From positions 62,001-126,000 of the forward strand of contig JAAOMT010000304.1 in NCBI GenBank assembly GCA_016748015.1: a DNA stretch of 64,000 bases, in the 5' to 3' direction. The position numbers were made by a program, and so were the translations under genes. The stretch comes from Geosiphon pyriformis (lineage: Eukaryota; Glomeromycota; Glomeromycetes; Archaeosporales; Geosiphonaceae). The notes beneath the pieces are model-generated. The model was not told the DNA's origin and searched no databases. It saw nothing but the letters and a program-made list of their open reading frames with translations. Position 1 is the stretch's first letter, and each line of letters opens with the position of its first letter. Positions 32,801 to 45,181 of this stretch are shown here, piece after piece.

Positions 32801-35800
32801 AAAAAAATTTTGTTAAAAATTTTTTTAGTCATCTTAATAAATACAATAAGCTTTATATTTGTAAAATACTATTCTAATCATAAAACTTGAAAATTATTAA
32901 AACTTATACTGTTTTCCAAAAAAAACTAAAATATTGCCAAAAGTTAAACAAAAGTTTAATAGATCCAAAAAACATTTTATTATCATGTCATTATAATGTT
33001 TTCAAAATTTATTTAATATTTTAAACAAACTGACAACTTTATTATCAGACAGATTATCAATAATTAAAACTAATTTATTTATTCAGATCTTATTTATTAT
33101 AATTTTATTAACTTAAAGTTTTATTTTATTTGGTTTTAGAACCAATTTTTTTTTAACTATCAAATAATTCAGAATTACTTTTTAAAAAAATTATTTTAAA
33201 ATACTTCTTATTATGCTCCCTTTATTAAAACTAAAACTTTTTATTTGTCTCTTAATTATTTTTTGACAGTTATATTTTTGGTTATTTTTAACTTATAATA
33301 TTTAAACTTCTTATATTTTTTTTTGATTTTTAACAAGTAGTTAATAGCATTTATTAACTTTGCACTATTTTAAAACATATTTCTAACTTTAAAAAACTTT
33401 TTATCATTAATAATAAACTATTTTTTAATAAAATAATTATATTTAAGTCTGCTGTTTAAGCTTAATTTATTTATAATCTTAGCAATTAGCAATTTTAATC
33501 CAAAAAACTTTAAAGATTGTTTGTTTTTTAAGTACTTAAACTTGTTAAGTCAATGTCTAGAAAATATTAAATCAGCTAAATTTATTATTATATTTTTCAA
33601 TATTTCTATATAATATTCAAATTATCAAAAATTTTTATGTTTACAAACTTATTTATTACTATTAAAAACTTAACAAAAAAAACTTTTTTAAAGCATATTT
33701 ACTTGGCATAATTAAGATTTTTAATCTTAAACTTTTATTAATTCTTATTAACAGATTTCCAAATTTTATTTAAATATTTATTTAAAAAACCACTTAAGTT
33801 AAAAGAAATTATAACAGCCATGTAGTTAATATTAAAAAAATTTAATACACTATTAATTTTTTGATTAACTACAGCCATCAAAAAATATTTATTAATAAAA
33901 ATATAATTTATAATCTTTTTTATACTTTTTAAATTATTTTAAATCAGAACTCTAACAACAAAATTATTTAAAAAAGAATTGTACAAATCTAAATTAAAAT
34001 ATTTTTTCAAATTTATATTCTGCTTTATTATATTTTTATTAAAATTACCATCTAATATTACATAAAAACTTAAATTAACTGTTTTAGCAATATATAAATT
34101 TACTTTACAGACTTTATTAAAATATATACTAACAAAAGTATTAGCATATAAACTCAGTATTATTACTAAAAATTTATTGTCAAATAACAGATAGATTGAA
34201 AAAATATGACTAGAAATTTCAAAAACTTTGTTTATATACTAAGCAAAAATATTATTTATTATTATTGTTACTTTTAACCCAAATAACTAGTGTCTGAACC
34301 AGAAATAAAAACTTTTACATCTAAGAATCTGTTTATAATTCAAAACTTAATCTATTTTTTTAGTTTTGTCTTAATAAGTATAAAAACCAAATTGCAAAAA
34401 TTTCTATGCTATTTAATAATATTTTTTTGTTTAATCAAATTGTTTATTTTTTTAATATTACATATTACAAACTTTTAAACATAATTGGTTATTGAATTGA
34501 AAAATATATTAAAAAGTTTAAATCAGGACATAATTATTTAATTTTATTAAAACTGAACTAAAAAAAATTTAAAAAGCAATTATCTTCAATTCTAAGCTGC
34601 TTACCTTAATAATAAAATCTTCAAACTATTTATATCTAAATTTAAAATTTTAGTTATTGTTACTAAAAAAAATAAAAAAATAAAGTCTATAAGTTATCTA
34701 AAACTATATTTAAATTTGAATTTGAATTTAAAACCACAAAAACAAATAAAAAAAATTAAAAAGCAGAAACTAAAAACACCAAATTTGTATTATTTAACTT
34801 TTACACAATACTAAATACTTAATTAGCCAAGAGTTCTAAAAAATGTTCTAAAGAAACCAAAAAAATATTAATAAACAAACTATTTTATAGAGCAAAAAAA
34901 GTTCAATCAAAATATAAGGTACTAAAAAAAAACAAACCAAAACCAAAACCAAAGCAAGCATTATTAAAAACAAAAACCAATAAAACCACTTGAGCTTATA
35001 ATTTGTTACCAAAAACAGCAGAATATAAAATAAAAAAATTTTGTTAACATATAACTTGGCCAACTAAAGACAATTTACTTCTAAAACAAAATTCTTATAT
35101 ATTCTTAAAAGTAGAAGAATATACGTACTTAGTATATTATAATTCAGAACAAAATGTCTAAAATATTTATATTTTTCACAAAAAACTACATCTAGTTTAA
35201 TCCAAAAAAGTTTTATATTACTAAAAATTGGTTTTATGTAAAAAACTGATTCAAGATTTTTTTAATTCAAAACCAATTACAGCACAATAAATTCTATTAC
35301 CAGTCATAAATAATTGATTAATTACATATGTTTTTCTACCAGTTTTTTTTAATAAAGTATTTAAATTATAAGCAGTTATTTTTATAGTCAAAATAAACAA
35401 TAGTACTTTAAATTAATTTCTTAATATTTAAATATTGTAATTTTCTATAGCTTTGAGTATATATATTAAATTTTTTCTAAATAAAAATATTTATCTTAAT
35501 GTTAATTAATTAACTTAACTTGATTTGGCAAATTTTATTATAGTTTTCTGTTATAATCTAATTAATTATATTCAGTTACTGTGATGACAATTATTTTTTT
35601 AACATATTTATAAATTTTTTTTTGATTATTACAGTCTGATTTGAACAGAATTTTTGTTTTTTAATATTATTATTTATCATAATGTTTTTTTTTTGGCCAA
35701 TAATATAGTCTTTTTTATGCTTTTCTCTAATATAAATATAGAAAGCTTTTTTTTTACCAAGCTATTATAAAGTTTATTCTTAAATAGTCAATTTTTTTAT
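29890..35800 (-). mobile_element. LINE copy, near full-length, heavily decayed
   Basis: Read on the minus strand from 35,800 down. ORF1 pieces come first (TGRKTYVIN near 35,330; KFAKSS near 35,530), then ORF2. The AP-endonuclease (34,450-33,500) has VILDGNFNK where GDFNE is expected and KIINYIFIN where KTIDYVFV is expected. In the RT, the catalytic box reads AFINNTI at 32,282-32,310 instead of an AF-x-DDT motif. The RT thumb/connection is at 31,880-31,400 (LKHFNIVF), and the C-terminal region (KNFVFKNWTNKT) at about 30,340. The 3' UTR at 29,890-30,060 matches the other copies. Almost every Asp, Gly, Cys and Trp of the motifs has gone the G-to-A way. Fossil only. Confidence 0.75.
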
Positions 35801-35821
35801 GTTGTTATTTCATAAAAGAAT

Positions 35822-35848
35822 AAAAAAAAAAAAAAAAAAAAAAAAAAA
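35822..35848 (+). repeat. Poly-A run, 27 A
   Basis: An uninterrupted homopolymer next to the 5' limit of the preceding LINE, followed by A-rich low-complexity sequence to about 35,890. It could be the tail of a lost retrotransposed piece or simple slippage. Confidence 0.9.
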
Positions 35849-36311
35849 GACAAAAAAATAAATAAAAATAAAATAAAACTTAAAAAAAAAGAAATTAGTA
35901 TTATTAATTATTATAATCAAAAGTAATTAATTTAAATTTTTATTTGTTTAAGACATTTTATGTTAAGAGCATCTGGCTAAAAATGAAGGTAAAAAAATAA
36001 GTAATTGAGTTTAAACATAAAATTCAAAAATTATGGATAAATAATTTTTGGTTTTAAATCTTATTTTTATTTAATATAATATAAATATATAAGTAAAATA
36101 GATCTAATAAATATGAATAAAAAACATATTTTCTATTTGACTATTTTCTTTGTCTGTTTTTTTTTATTGCTAAAACTACTTGTTTTTATACATATTTCTA
36201 ATTTTACAAAATTGCTTTTTAATTATTTGTTATTACTAGCTATTGTTTACTATTTCTGCTATTGTTTTATTTTTTTATACTGTAATTAATTATTTTATGT
36301 TTTTTTTTTTC
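35849..36311. other. AT-rich sequence, nothing recognised
   Basis: Low-complexity A/T with no supported frame on either strand. Confidence 0.6.
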
Positions 36312-37040
36312 CAAATTTAACGAGTGAGGTCCAAACACTGTCTAGTACAATACATCAAACAAGTAATCTAAACTAGATGTAAATTATGTATTTTCTACAC
36401 GTAACCAGTTATTTAGACTAGTCAGAATAACACTAGGCACTTATATGTACTGAAACCATGTTACCTATATCTGAAAAGATTAAACAAGATTTACAAAACC
36501 CAAAACTAACACCAAATATATCAGTAATACCCAACAATCTAATCATACCAGCTAAAAGCACTAAAGGAAGACCAAAAATTGAAACAGGAACAAAACCAAT
36601 ATGCAAGATTATGCCACTTTTTTTCATAACAACCCAGTGCTTAGCATGTACCAGCCAAACATTATTATGAAATGCAAGACAAAACTCATACACAAAAGCC
36701 ACAATATTTTGAGCTGCAATCTTAGAGTCTTTAAAAACAACAACAGATTCATGATACTACTCCTTGAAAACAAAGCCCTTACACAGAGCTGCACCAATAA
36801 CAACATTGGAGACACAAATAGAAAACAACCACGAGATACATGAAAAAAAGTAAGATAAATCCAAGTGTGTTTTCCAAGCAAATGCATAAACTTTCACCAA
36901 CTAAGCATAACTAGCAACATCAAATAGACAAGAAAACACATGGTTCGAGATCTCAACATCACTGCAGAATAGACAAATTATACTGGAATAACTCTTATTA
37001 TAGAGACACTTATGTACAGCAACTGAAAGACAATGATGCA
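36312..37040 (-). mobile_element. 5'-truncated LINE, ORF2 C-terminus and 3' UTR
   Basis: On the minus strand from about 37,040 down, one frame contains the C-terminal zinc finger of ORF2 (CLFCSDVEISNHVFSC, CX2CX8HX3C) near 36,950. It continues through KGFVFKE, one TAG where Trp is expected, YEFCLAFHNNVWLVHAKHW, and ends at VSVHISA (36,433). The 3' UTR (36,312-36,432) shares 'gtccaaacactg', the 'cgtaaccagttat' block and 'agcact/acact...cac' with the copies at 43,668 and 53,075. Better preserved than the neighbouring LINEs. Truncation at the 5' side is typical of target-primed reverse transcription. Confidence 0.8.
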
Positions 37041-37429
37041 ATGCTTTTATAAAATATGTTTAAAAGCATTTTATGTTATGGCTAATTATTTTGTGCTATT
37101 TTACATTATTGTGTTATTTTGTATTATCTTAAGTTATAATATATTATTCTGTATTATTTTGTATTATTATGTTTTTTTATGTTATTATATTTTTTTAATA
37201 TCTTTTGAATTTGTTTTTTTTTATTTAAGTAATAACAATTTATTCTGATTAAAAAAAATGCTGTATAAATTGCTAAGATTAATAAAAACAAAGAATTATA
37301 AAATACAAGAAATAGTAATAAGATACTGTTTTACATACTGCTAATAGGAACTAATGCTTATAATATTTAAAATTTTATTAAGTTAGTAGATAAAAAAACA
37401 TGTATTATTAATTATTATCTAGTTAAATA
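37041..37429. other. AT-rich spacer between two LINE copies
   Basis: Repeated short phrases of the type TTTTGTATTATTATGTT at 37,080-37,200 look like simple-sequence drift. No gene seen. Confidence 0.55.
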
Positions 37430-40400
37430 CATTCAGGCCAGATGTACAGTTATTTGTTTTGATTTTGCTTAATCATTGAATGCTGTTATGAAAATTATGT
37501 TAGTATTAAAAGGTGCTAATCTATATTGATCTTGTTTAAGCTCTGCTAAGTATGTAAAGTATGGGTATTTGGATTATATATTATTGGACTGTATTATAGA
37601 AAATGGTTTTTTTGGTAGCTTATTTTATAAGTATTGTCAAAGGCAAATAAAAACAGACTGGCCATTATCTATGCTAAATGTTTGGCATTTGTCACTTATT
37701 CTGTTTTTTTTTAGTAATGTTTTTTGAACTAAAATTATTGATAAATCCATTTTTTTTCTGTTTTTTGTGCAAAATAGTTCAATAAATTTTGGCTATTTTT
37801 TGAAGATAAATTTTTTTTTGTTTATGTCAAAAAAATTGAACAATAAATTTACTATTCTTGAACACAGTTTTATTAGCCTCATAGAGCAGATTGGTAGACT
37901 AGTTAAAAGATTAGATGCATTTAAACTAATAGTTTTTTAGTCTAATCTTAAATGTCAGCTATTGGTAACTTTTTTATTACAGAATTATAAAGCAAATATA
38001 GTAATAAATAAGAGTTTGGGTATATTTACTAGTAGTAAGATTGTTGTAAAAGTGACATTTTGGGATTTGTTAGTGGTAGCTAGTTAAAAAACAGTATGAA
38101 AAGTTTTTTGAATAAAATTTTAGGCTTTTTGGCCAAAATAAACAATGTTAGTCTAAGTTTGGGATTTTATTTATTTTAATAACCAGTTTTTTTTAGAAAA
38201 TTGCTATGTGTAATATTAAGAAATAAACAATTTTACTAAACAAAAAAATGTTATTTATTGGTACAAAGATAAAAACAATTTTATATTTATTATCATAAAA
38301 ACAAAATTAAGAGATAAGATTTGTTTTTGAATAATAAATAAATTCAATAAAATTTAAGTATTTATCTCGAATGTCAACACCAATTATTTGAGTTTTGATG
38401 TTATTGTGATAATTAACAATAATATTATTAGACATATATAAAAGTTTTAAAAATAGCTGGTCAGTTTTTATTAATATAACTACTGTTTAAAAATTATCTT
38501 TTGGTTTCAATTTTAGATTTGTATACTGGTATTACTTTGAAAAAAAAACTAGCTCAGTTCAATAATGTTAATTTAATAGTAGTTAATATTATAAATAATA
38601 GTATATTTGTAGTCTTCAGAAGTAATTTTGGTTACAGTACAAGTTTTAGGAAAATTTTGAATTTGGATTTGTCTAACTTTTTTAGTGGTTTTTTATTACA
38701 CAAACCTTTTACATAGTTTAATTCTAAGAGAGTGAAAAAATGTATAGACTTTGTTTTAATTAATAATAATCTTTGAAGTTTGAGTTTTAATTAACAAATT
38801 TATTGTTTAGTTGAATTTTTTAATACTAATCACTTGGTTGTTTTAGTAGATATTAGTCTAAGAAGTTTTTTTAGTTCTCAACTCAATTTAATGTATAAAC
38901 AAACTGCCAAAAATAGGTAAAAATTCAAGATTAGTAACATCAATAAAGAAGTTTGAAAAAGATTTAAAAATATATTGTTGACTGTTGTTAACAACTTTAA
39001 TAAGTACAAGAAAAGACATAATATTAATAAGATATAGCAACTGCTTTATTGGGTAGTTTGTTCTACTGTTAATACTATTCTTTTAAAAACATGATACTGA
39101 AATGATAAAATAGTCAAATGTGCTGTATTTTCTAAGTTTTACAAACTAGAATTACTAATATTGAAAATTTTAAAGACATACAGATCAAAAAATTCAAGAT
39201 ACTTTGGATTTTGTCTGACAAGTGAATTTGTTTGAATTCTAATCAGACAACAGAATTCTGAAATTTTTTTAATAATGATGATGATAAGATAATAATTAAA
39301 TAACTGTTGACTTATTTTAAGAGAACTTATAGATTTAATAAGATGTCAAAAGCTAATGTTACTGAGAATACTTGTATTAGAACTGTTATTGTCAAATATA
39401 TGAAAGCTTTTGCAGATAATAAAGATAAAATAATAAGAAGTGTATTAAAAATTTTTTTTAAAAAGATTACATTAAATTATTTGGTTAACAATAATAAATT
39501 GACTTTGGAATCTAATATAATCAAGTGTAAAGTTAATTTAATAATAAAAAATTAAACTAAGAAACACATAATTAAATCTAATATTTTTTTTTATTAACAG
39601 AAACAATTCATATCTCTTGGTTATATTGTAAATAGTGCATTTTTTAATGTAATGTTTCATATTAATTTTGATAAATTTTTGTTAGTAGTTAGAAATTTTT
39701 TTGATGGCAAAGCTGCTAGACTGTTTAGTATTTCAATAAGTTATAAAAGCATTGTAACAAGTTTGTTCTAAAATGTTTTTTGTGTCTGTTTATTTATGTT
39801 TAATAGTTGAATTAGTTTTTAATGTCTGAAAAGAGATTTAAATGTCTATAATTTTAAAATCTTATAAATAAAATAGTGTTTTAATAAATACTAGGCCTAT
39901 TGCTTTTATTAAAACAGTGAGAAAAATTTTTTCAAAAATTCTGTTTAATCACATCTCTAAAACTTATAGCAAATACAATGTTTTGTATAAAAACAACTTT
40001 TTGGTTATAAAAAACATTTTGATTTAGTTTTTCAATTTTGCTAATGAGTTTGTAATTAAAAATACTTAAAAAAAAGATAAAAAAATTTGGTTAATGCTTT
40101 AAGATATGTACAAAGCATATAATTTAATAGGCTAATCATATTTGAAGAATAGTTTAATATAGATTAAAATATGTAATAAGTTTATTAGATTCTTTAGTTA
40201 TATTTATAATAGTCATATAAACAAAATTATAATGAACTTTGGTTTATTTAGAGATTACAAAATTCATGACAGATTAAATCAAAGTAAAGTTTTTTCATTT
40301 TTTTTTTGAAGAATCTTTTAGAATTTTTTTTTATGTAAGATAAAAAAGCAAAAGTCTATATTTAGATATTATATTAATTTTAAATTTATTATTAAGACTA

Positions 40401-42950
40401 ATAAGATTGAATTAAATGCAGGTTTGACTTTCTATCTGACTATTAGTACTTTTATAAATAATACAATTTAAATCAATAATTGTTGTATAATAACACAAAA
40501 TATTTTAAATATTATTAGTAAATTTTTTGATATTATGAATATTTTAATAAATACAGATAAGACAATAGTTTAATTAATCCAAAAGCCAATAATATTTTTT
40601 TAAACATAAGTAAATTACCTATTTTGATTGCTAAGAAAGATAAAGCTCATTAATACTTAGGTATTTTTTTGTTAACTAAGAATATTTCTGAATTAAGTTT
40701 AAAAAAAGCTAATTCAAATATAAAATTTTTTTTATTTATAGTCTTGTAAAAAACTATTTTAAACAAACAGTTTTTCTATTTGGTTTTAGCTATTTTGCAG
40801 TCTATTGTTGGATACAAAACCCAGTTTAGCTTTATTAATAAAAGTGTATATGAAAGATAAAATTGTTTAATTAGAAAAAAGTTAAAATCTAAAACCAGTT
40901 TACTTAAAAATTTCCTTAATAAAACTATAAATTACTCATTTTTGTACAATTTTAAGTCTTTAAATCAGGTGCAGACAGAAAAAAAGATAACATTAGTTAT
41001 GAATTTTGTTAACAATAATAATAATTTTGACCAGTTTTTTAAGCATAGATTGCTAAATTTGCAAATTTTGGATTGAATCTCTCAAAATTTTTTTTAGTTT
41101 TTTGTCAAGTTGAAAGTCAATTTAATAAAAAATTTTCTGGCTGGCATTACCAAAATATTTTTAAACAATGATTTGTCTTTGGCCAATAGCTTATTTAGTG
41201 CTTTTTATCTCAAAAATATCATTTTTGTTATAAATATTTTAGATCAGATAAAATATTTTTGGGTTTATAAATCTTTAAAGTATTTTGGCATTTTTTTTTG
41301 CAGACCAGTTTTTAAATAGTTATAAAAAATGCTTTGCTTAAAAAGATTTTTGTTAATAAAAATATTTGGATCTCAAGAGTTCAATTTCTTTTTGGTTTAT
41401 ATAAGTTTTAGAATTTATTAGAGATAATAATCTGGTTTATAGTTTTTTTCTACTTCTGAGAATTTTTTTAAGAATAATTGTAACTAATATATATAGCTTT
41501 GGAGTTATTTGTTCCTGTTTGAAAAATATAGCTTTGTTTAAAATCTTTATTTACACTAATAGTTTTGTAAAAAACTTTGGTTTTTTCTAATATTATTAGT
41601 AATATAGCTGTTTACTTTTCTGATTTAGGTCTGTCTATAGGAATAAAAATTCATAGATTGTTATCTTTGACTCTGATTGAAATGCAAGCTATTGTTCTGG
41701 CTTTTGAATATGTTTTGGCTTTTTCCAAAATTATAATCTTTTCTAACAGTTAGGTTTTTTTAAATACATATTAAGCTAAATTAAAATTGATAACTCTTAA
41801 TTTTTACAATAAGTGCTGAATTAAATGTTACCAAGTCAGCAACTTAGTTAAAAATAAAAGTATTTTGGTAATATAAGTTAAAGTAAAGAGTCATTCTAAT
41901 GTGTTAGACAATAAGCATATTAATAGATTAAAAAATTGGGCTATATTTTTGAAACTTGTTCTTCCAGTTAATATTAAAGAAAAAGTTTTGGTAACTGATA
42001 ATAAAGTGGTATCTGACAATACTCATTACTTTATAAGAGCTGTAAATAATGCTATAAAGTAATTTTAATAGAAGACTAGATTGTGTCTTAATATTATAAA
42101 TCTATTCTTTGTTGATAACTTTAATTAGAAATATATAATCTTAGTTTGGCATTCTAATTCTTATATAATTGTCAGATACATGAATAAAGCCACTTTTGGT
42201 TTATATACATACTTATTCAAGACTTTGCATAAAAAGTTGTTAGTAGTAGTTAGAAAATACTTGTACAATTATAACTATTTAAGTGTATTATATATATATA
42301 ATAATGAAATAAAGTTTTTAGATTATAGTTTTACTTACAGTTTAGATTTTTTTATTTATTAAAATTTGTTAAATAAATATTGCTCTTTGTAAAAGTTTTT
42401 AATTAATGCAAATTTGGTTTTATCTATAATTTTTTAATTATTAGTTGAGTATGCTTTAGATATTAACAAATACATAATTTTGTGCAAAAAGTTCATTTTA
42501 AAAGATTGGTTGTTAGAAACTAAAACTTATTTTAAAAATGCTAAATTACCATATTTAGATTGGTTGAGTTTGTTTGAAGCTTGGTTATTAACTATAAAAA
42601 TAAAAATAAAATTTTAATTTAAAGCTTTGAGTTAATATAAATTATAAAAAGTTGTTAATTAAAGATGGCTCTGTATTTAATATTGTTTATGGTTTTTTTG
42701 CTGAAATTTTAAGTAGAATTATTTGTTTATTAGGTATTGAAAAAAATTTAGCTATTAATTTTGGTTTGAAAATTAGTTATTTATTTTTTATTAATACAGT
42801 TAAAAAAGTTTTAGTTAACATAATTACATAGTATTGTTTTAATTAGCTGAATAACTAGTTATATATAATAAACAATTAAATTATATTTAATTAAAATTTT
42901 AAATAGTTGTATTATATTAGATAATAATTAAATTTTACATATAATATTAA
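37430..42950 (+). mobile_element. LINE copy on the plus strand, decayed
   Basis: ORF1 C-terminal half starts near 37,480 (VLKGANLYWS). The following zinc knuckle, expected CX2CX4HX4C, reads YVKYGYLDYILLDC: three ligands have become Tyr by C/G-to-T/A change. Next come the endonuclease (about 38,150-39,300) and the RT from 39,890 (NTRPIAFIKTVRKIFSKIL) with catalytic box FINNTI at 40,451-40,468. The RNase H at 41,600-41,920 (LIEMQAIVLAFEY, then VKVKSHSNVLDNKHIN) and the C-terminal region follow. The 3' UTR (about 42,840-42,950) matches the minus-strand copies in reverse complement. Dozens of stops. Confidence 0.75.
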
Positions 42951-43150
42951 TAAAATAAAAATAAAAATAGTATTATATAATAATAAAAATAATAAAAAAT
43001 AATTTTATTTTAATATGTAAATTAAATTAATAAAAATTTTATATGTAATATTAGTTTTATAAATATTTTAATTGTTATTTTTTTTAAAAAGTAACAAAAA
43101 TTTTAAAGTAAAAAAATAGTTTATATTATTAATAAAAATAATATTTTAAT
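42760..43150 (+). repeat. 391-bp block, first copy
   Basis: Identical by eye to 43,171-43,561 on the other side of a 20-N gap. It contains the 3' end of the plus-strand LINE and its AT-rich flank. Interpreted as an unmerged contig overlap. Confidence 0.9.
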
Positions 43151-43170
43151 NNNNNNNNNNNNNNNNNNNN
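43151..43170. other. Assembly gap, 20 N
   Basis: Placeholder-length gap between two identical 391-bp blocks. Confidence 0.99.
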
Positions 43171-43561
43171 TTTGGTTTGAAAATTAGTTATTTATTTTTT
43201 ATTAATACAGTTAAAAAAGTTTTAGTTAACATAATTACATAGTATTGTTTTAATTAGCTGAATAACTAGTTATATATAATAAACAATTAAATTATATTTA
43301 ATTAAAATTTTAAATAGTTGTATTATATTAGATAATAATTAAATTTTACATATAATATTAATAAAATAAAAATAAAAATAGTATTATATAATAATAAAAA
43401 TAATAAAAAATAATTTTATTTTAATATGTAAATTAAATTAATAAAAATTTTATATGTAATATTAGTTTTATAAATATTTTAATTGTTATTTTTTTTAAAA
43501 AGTAACAAAAATTTTAAAGTAAAAAAATAGTTTATATTATTAATAAAAATAATATTTTAAT
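43171..43561 (+). repeat. 391-bp block, second copy
   Basis: Same sequence as 42,760-43,150. Very likely the same genomic stretch assembled twice. Confidence 0.9.
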
Positions 43562-43937
43562 ATAATTTTATATCTTATATTAGTGTTTTTAAAATTTAAA
43601 ATTAAATATTAATTGTATTTTTTAATAAATATTTATTAATATATATATATTTTTTTTATTAGAAGTTTTATGAGTACAGTCCAAACACTACCTAAATATA
43701 TAGAATCAAAACAAAATCTAAATTAAGCATGGCTCATGCTTTTTTTATACGTGATCAGCCATTCAGGCCAATCAAAACAGCACTATACACCTAGATTACT
43801 TACCACAGAAATATTACTCAAAAAACCAAAATCCAATTTGGCCAGACATGAATGCAACCCAAAGCACACATAAATACCTAGCCTGAAGCCAAAATCCTGA
43901 ATTATTTCAGCAAACCACAAGAAAGACAAACCAAACA

Positions 43938-44380
43938 CTAAAAAAAAAAAGAACTGTCATGTGGCAGGAGGTTATGCTTTTCATAATAGAACTTTAACTT
44001 AGTCACAGACAGCCAAATGGCAGATCTGTAACTCTTAGCAAAACAATGAACAAAATTAACAACCAATACACCACTACCAGAATCAGCACTTAAACAGTCT
44101 ATCATGTCAACTATCCAACTTTTCAACACAAAACTCTTAGCTAACACCATGAACAAGTTAATAAAAAAAGCAGTTTCATTCAGCAAACTAGTAACTGCAT
44201 TCCCATTGGCAAAAGTGCCCAGCAATATACCCCATTCCAGAATAGCATCAAACAATAAGGTTTCCCAAACATTGATATTATGAGTACAAGAAAACATGTG
44301 ATTAAAGTTCTTTACCAAACCACACTGAATACAAGCAATACTTGAATATCTCAGATTATACATCTTTTTTTTTTGGCCAC
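43938..44380 (-). pseudogene. LINE ORF2 C-terminal zinc-finger region
   Basis: Continues the frame above after a shift in an A-run (plus strand T-run at about 44,365-44,374). It contains CIQCGLVKNFNHMFSC (CX2CX8HX3C), then a helical tail, GVLVVNFVHCFAKSYRSAIW, ending near HNLLPHDSS. The same region is seen at 36,433-37,000 in another copy. Likely nucleic-acid binding. Confidence 0.8.
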
Positions 44381-45181
44381 TAGCAAGCAATGGTAGAGTA
44401 TTTTCATGAAGTATGACCAAAGCATCACCAATGTAGTACAAATGTAGGCAAATCTGATCTTGTTATCAGGATGCCAAACACAAAAAGTTTTGGCCTTATT
44501 AAAATAACCACAGAGATCTGCACTAATAACATTACCAACACATCTGGTCTCCCAACCAACAGAATAAACAGCATTGAATAATATTTTGGCAATATAATGA
44601 GCATTCCTAGAGATAAGTCTGCCTTCAACATTGAAAAAACGATAAAACACTACAAAAGGCAAGAAGGATCTAAAGGTAACAGTAGCATTAGCATAGAAAT
44701 TGGCATATTTGTTTCCAACAACACCAGAATAATCCTTAACCTTATTCCAAGTAATTGACAAACCCTTTTTGGAAATAACTTGGTGAATATGTTTTTTTTC
44801 GATCCAGCATTTGTTATGAAAGTCAGGACCAGACACATCATTAATGGAGTTGCACATGTCTAGTAAAGCTTGATTGTTTGTAAACAAGTCAACAGATTGA
44901 GAAGTGGACATATACTCTAAAGCAAAAGCAATAGCCTGCAGCTTAATCAGAGTTGATAATAGCAATCCATCCACTTTAATCTTGATGCTAGTGTTCATAT
45001 CTGAAAAGTAGGTGGCGGCATTACCACAAGCACCCAACAAACCCAAATTTTTGATAGAATCATCTGTGTAGACAATTATAAAACCCAACCCAGAATTCAA
45101 CAAACACTCATCAATATAACCAAAGTTACAAGAAGAAACAGCGAGAATAGAATGAGAAGACAATAGCACACCATTTAACAA
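44351..45181 (-). pseudogene. LINE ORF2 RNase H region
   Basis: An open frame of 276 residues. RNase H fold landmarks in order: IIVYTDDSIKNLG (first Asp kept), LIKLQAIAFALEY (Glu kept), VDLFTNNQALLDM (the Asp of the usual TDSQ motif is Asn), and WNKVKDYSGVVGNKYANFYA (the GNxxAD motif has Asn for Asp; HSG reads YSG). Two of four catalytic acids are therefore lost, each by a single G-to-A-type change. It then runs to HPDNKIRFAY and the poly-A-run frameshift at about 44,365. It would degrade the RNA of the RNA-DNA hybrid during retrotransposition. Not a host gene: flanks and 3' UTR are LINE. Confidence 0.85.

Noticed and set aside
42760-43561. A biological tandem duplication of the LINE 3' end.
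   Set aside because: Perfect identity and a 20-N placeholder between the copies favour an assembly artefact.
44351-45181. Host RNase H gene.
   Set aside because: Order of RT, RNase H, zinc finger and conserved 3' UTR shows it is LINE ORF2.
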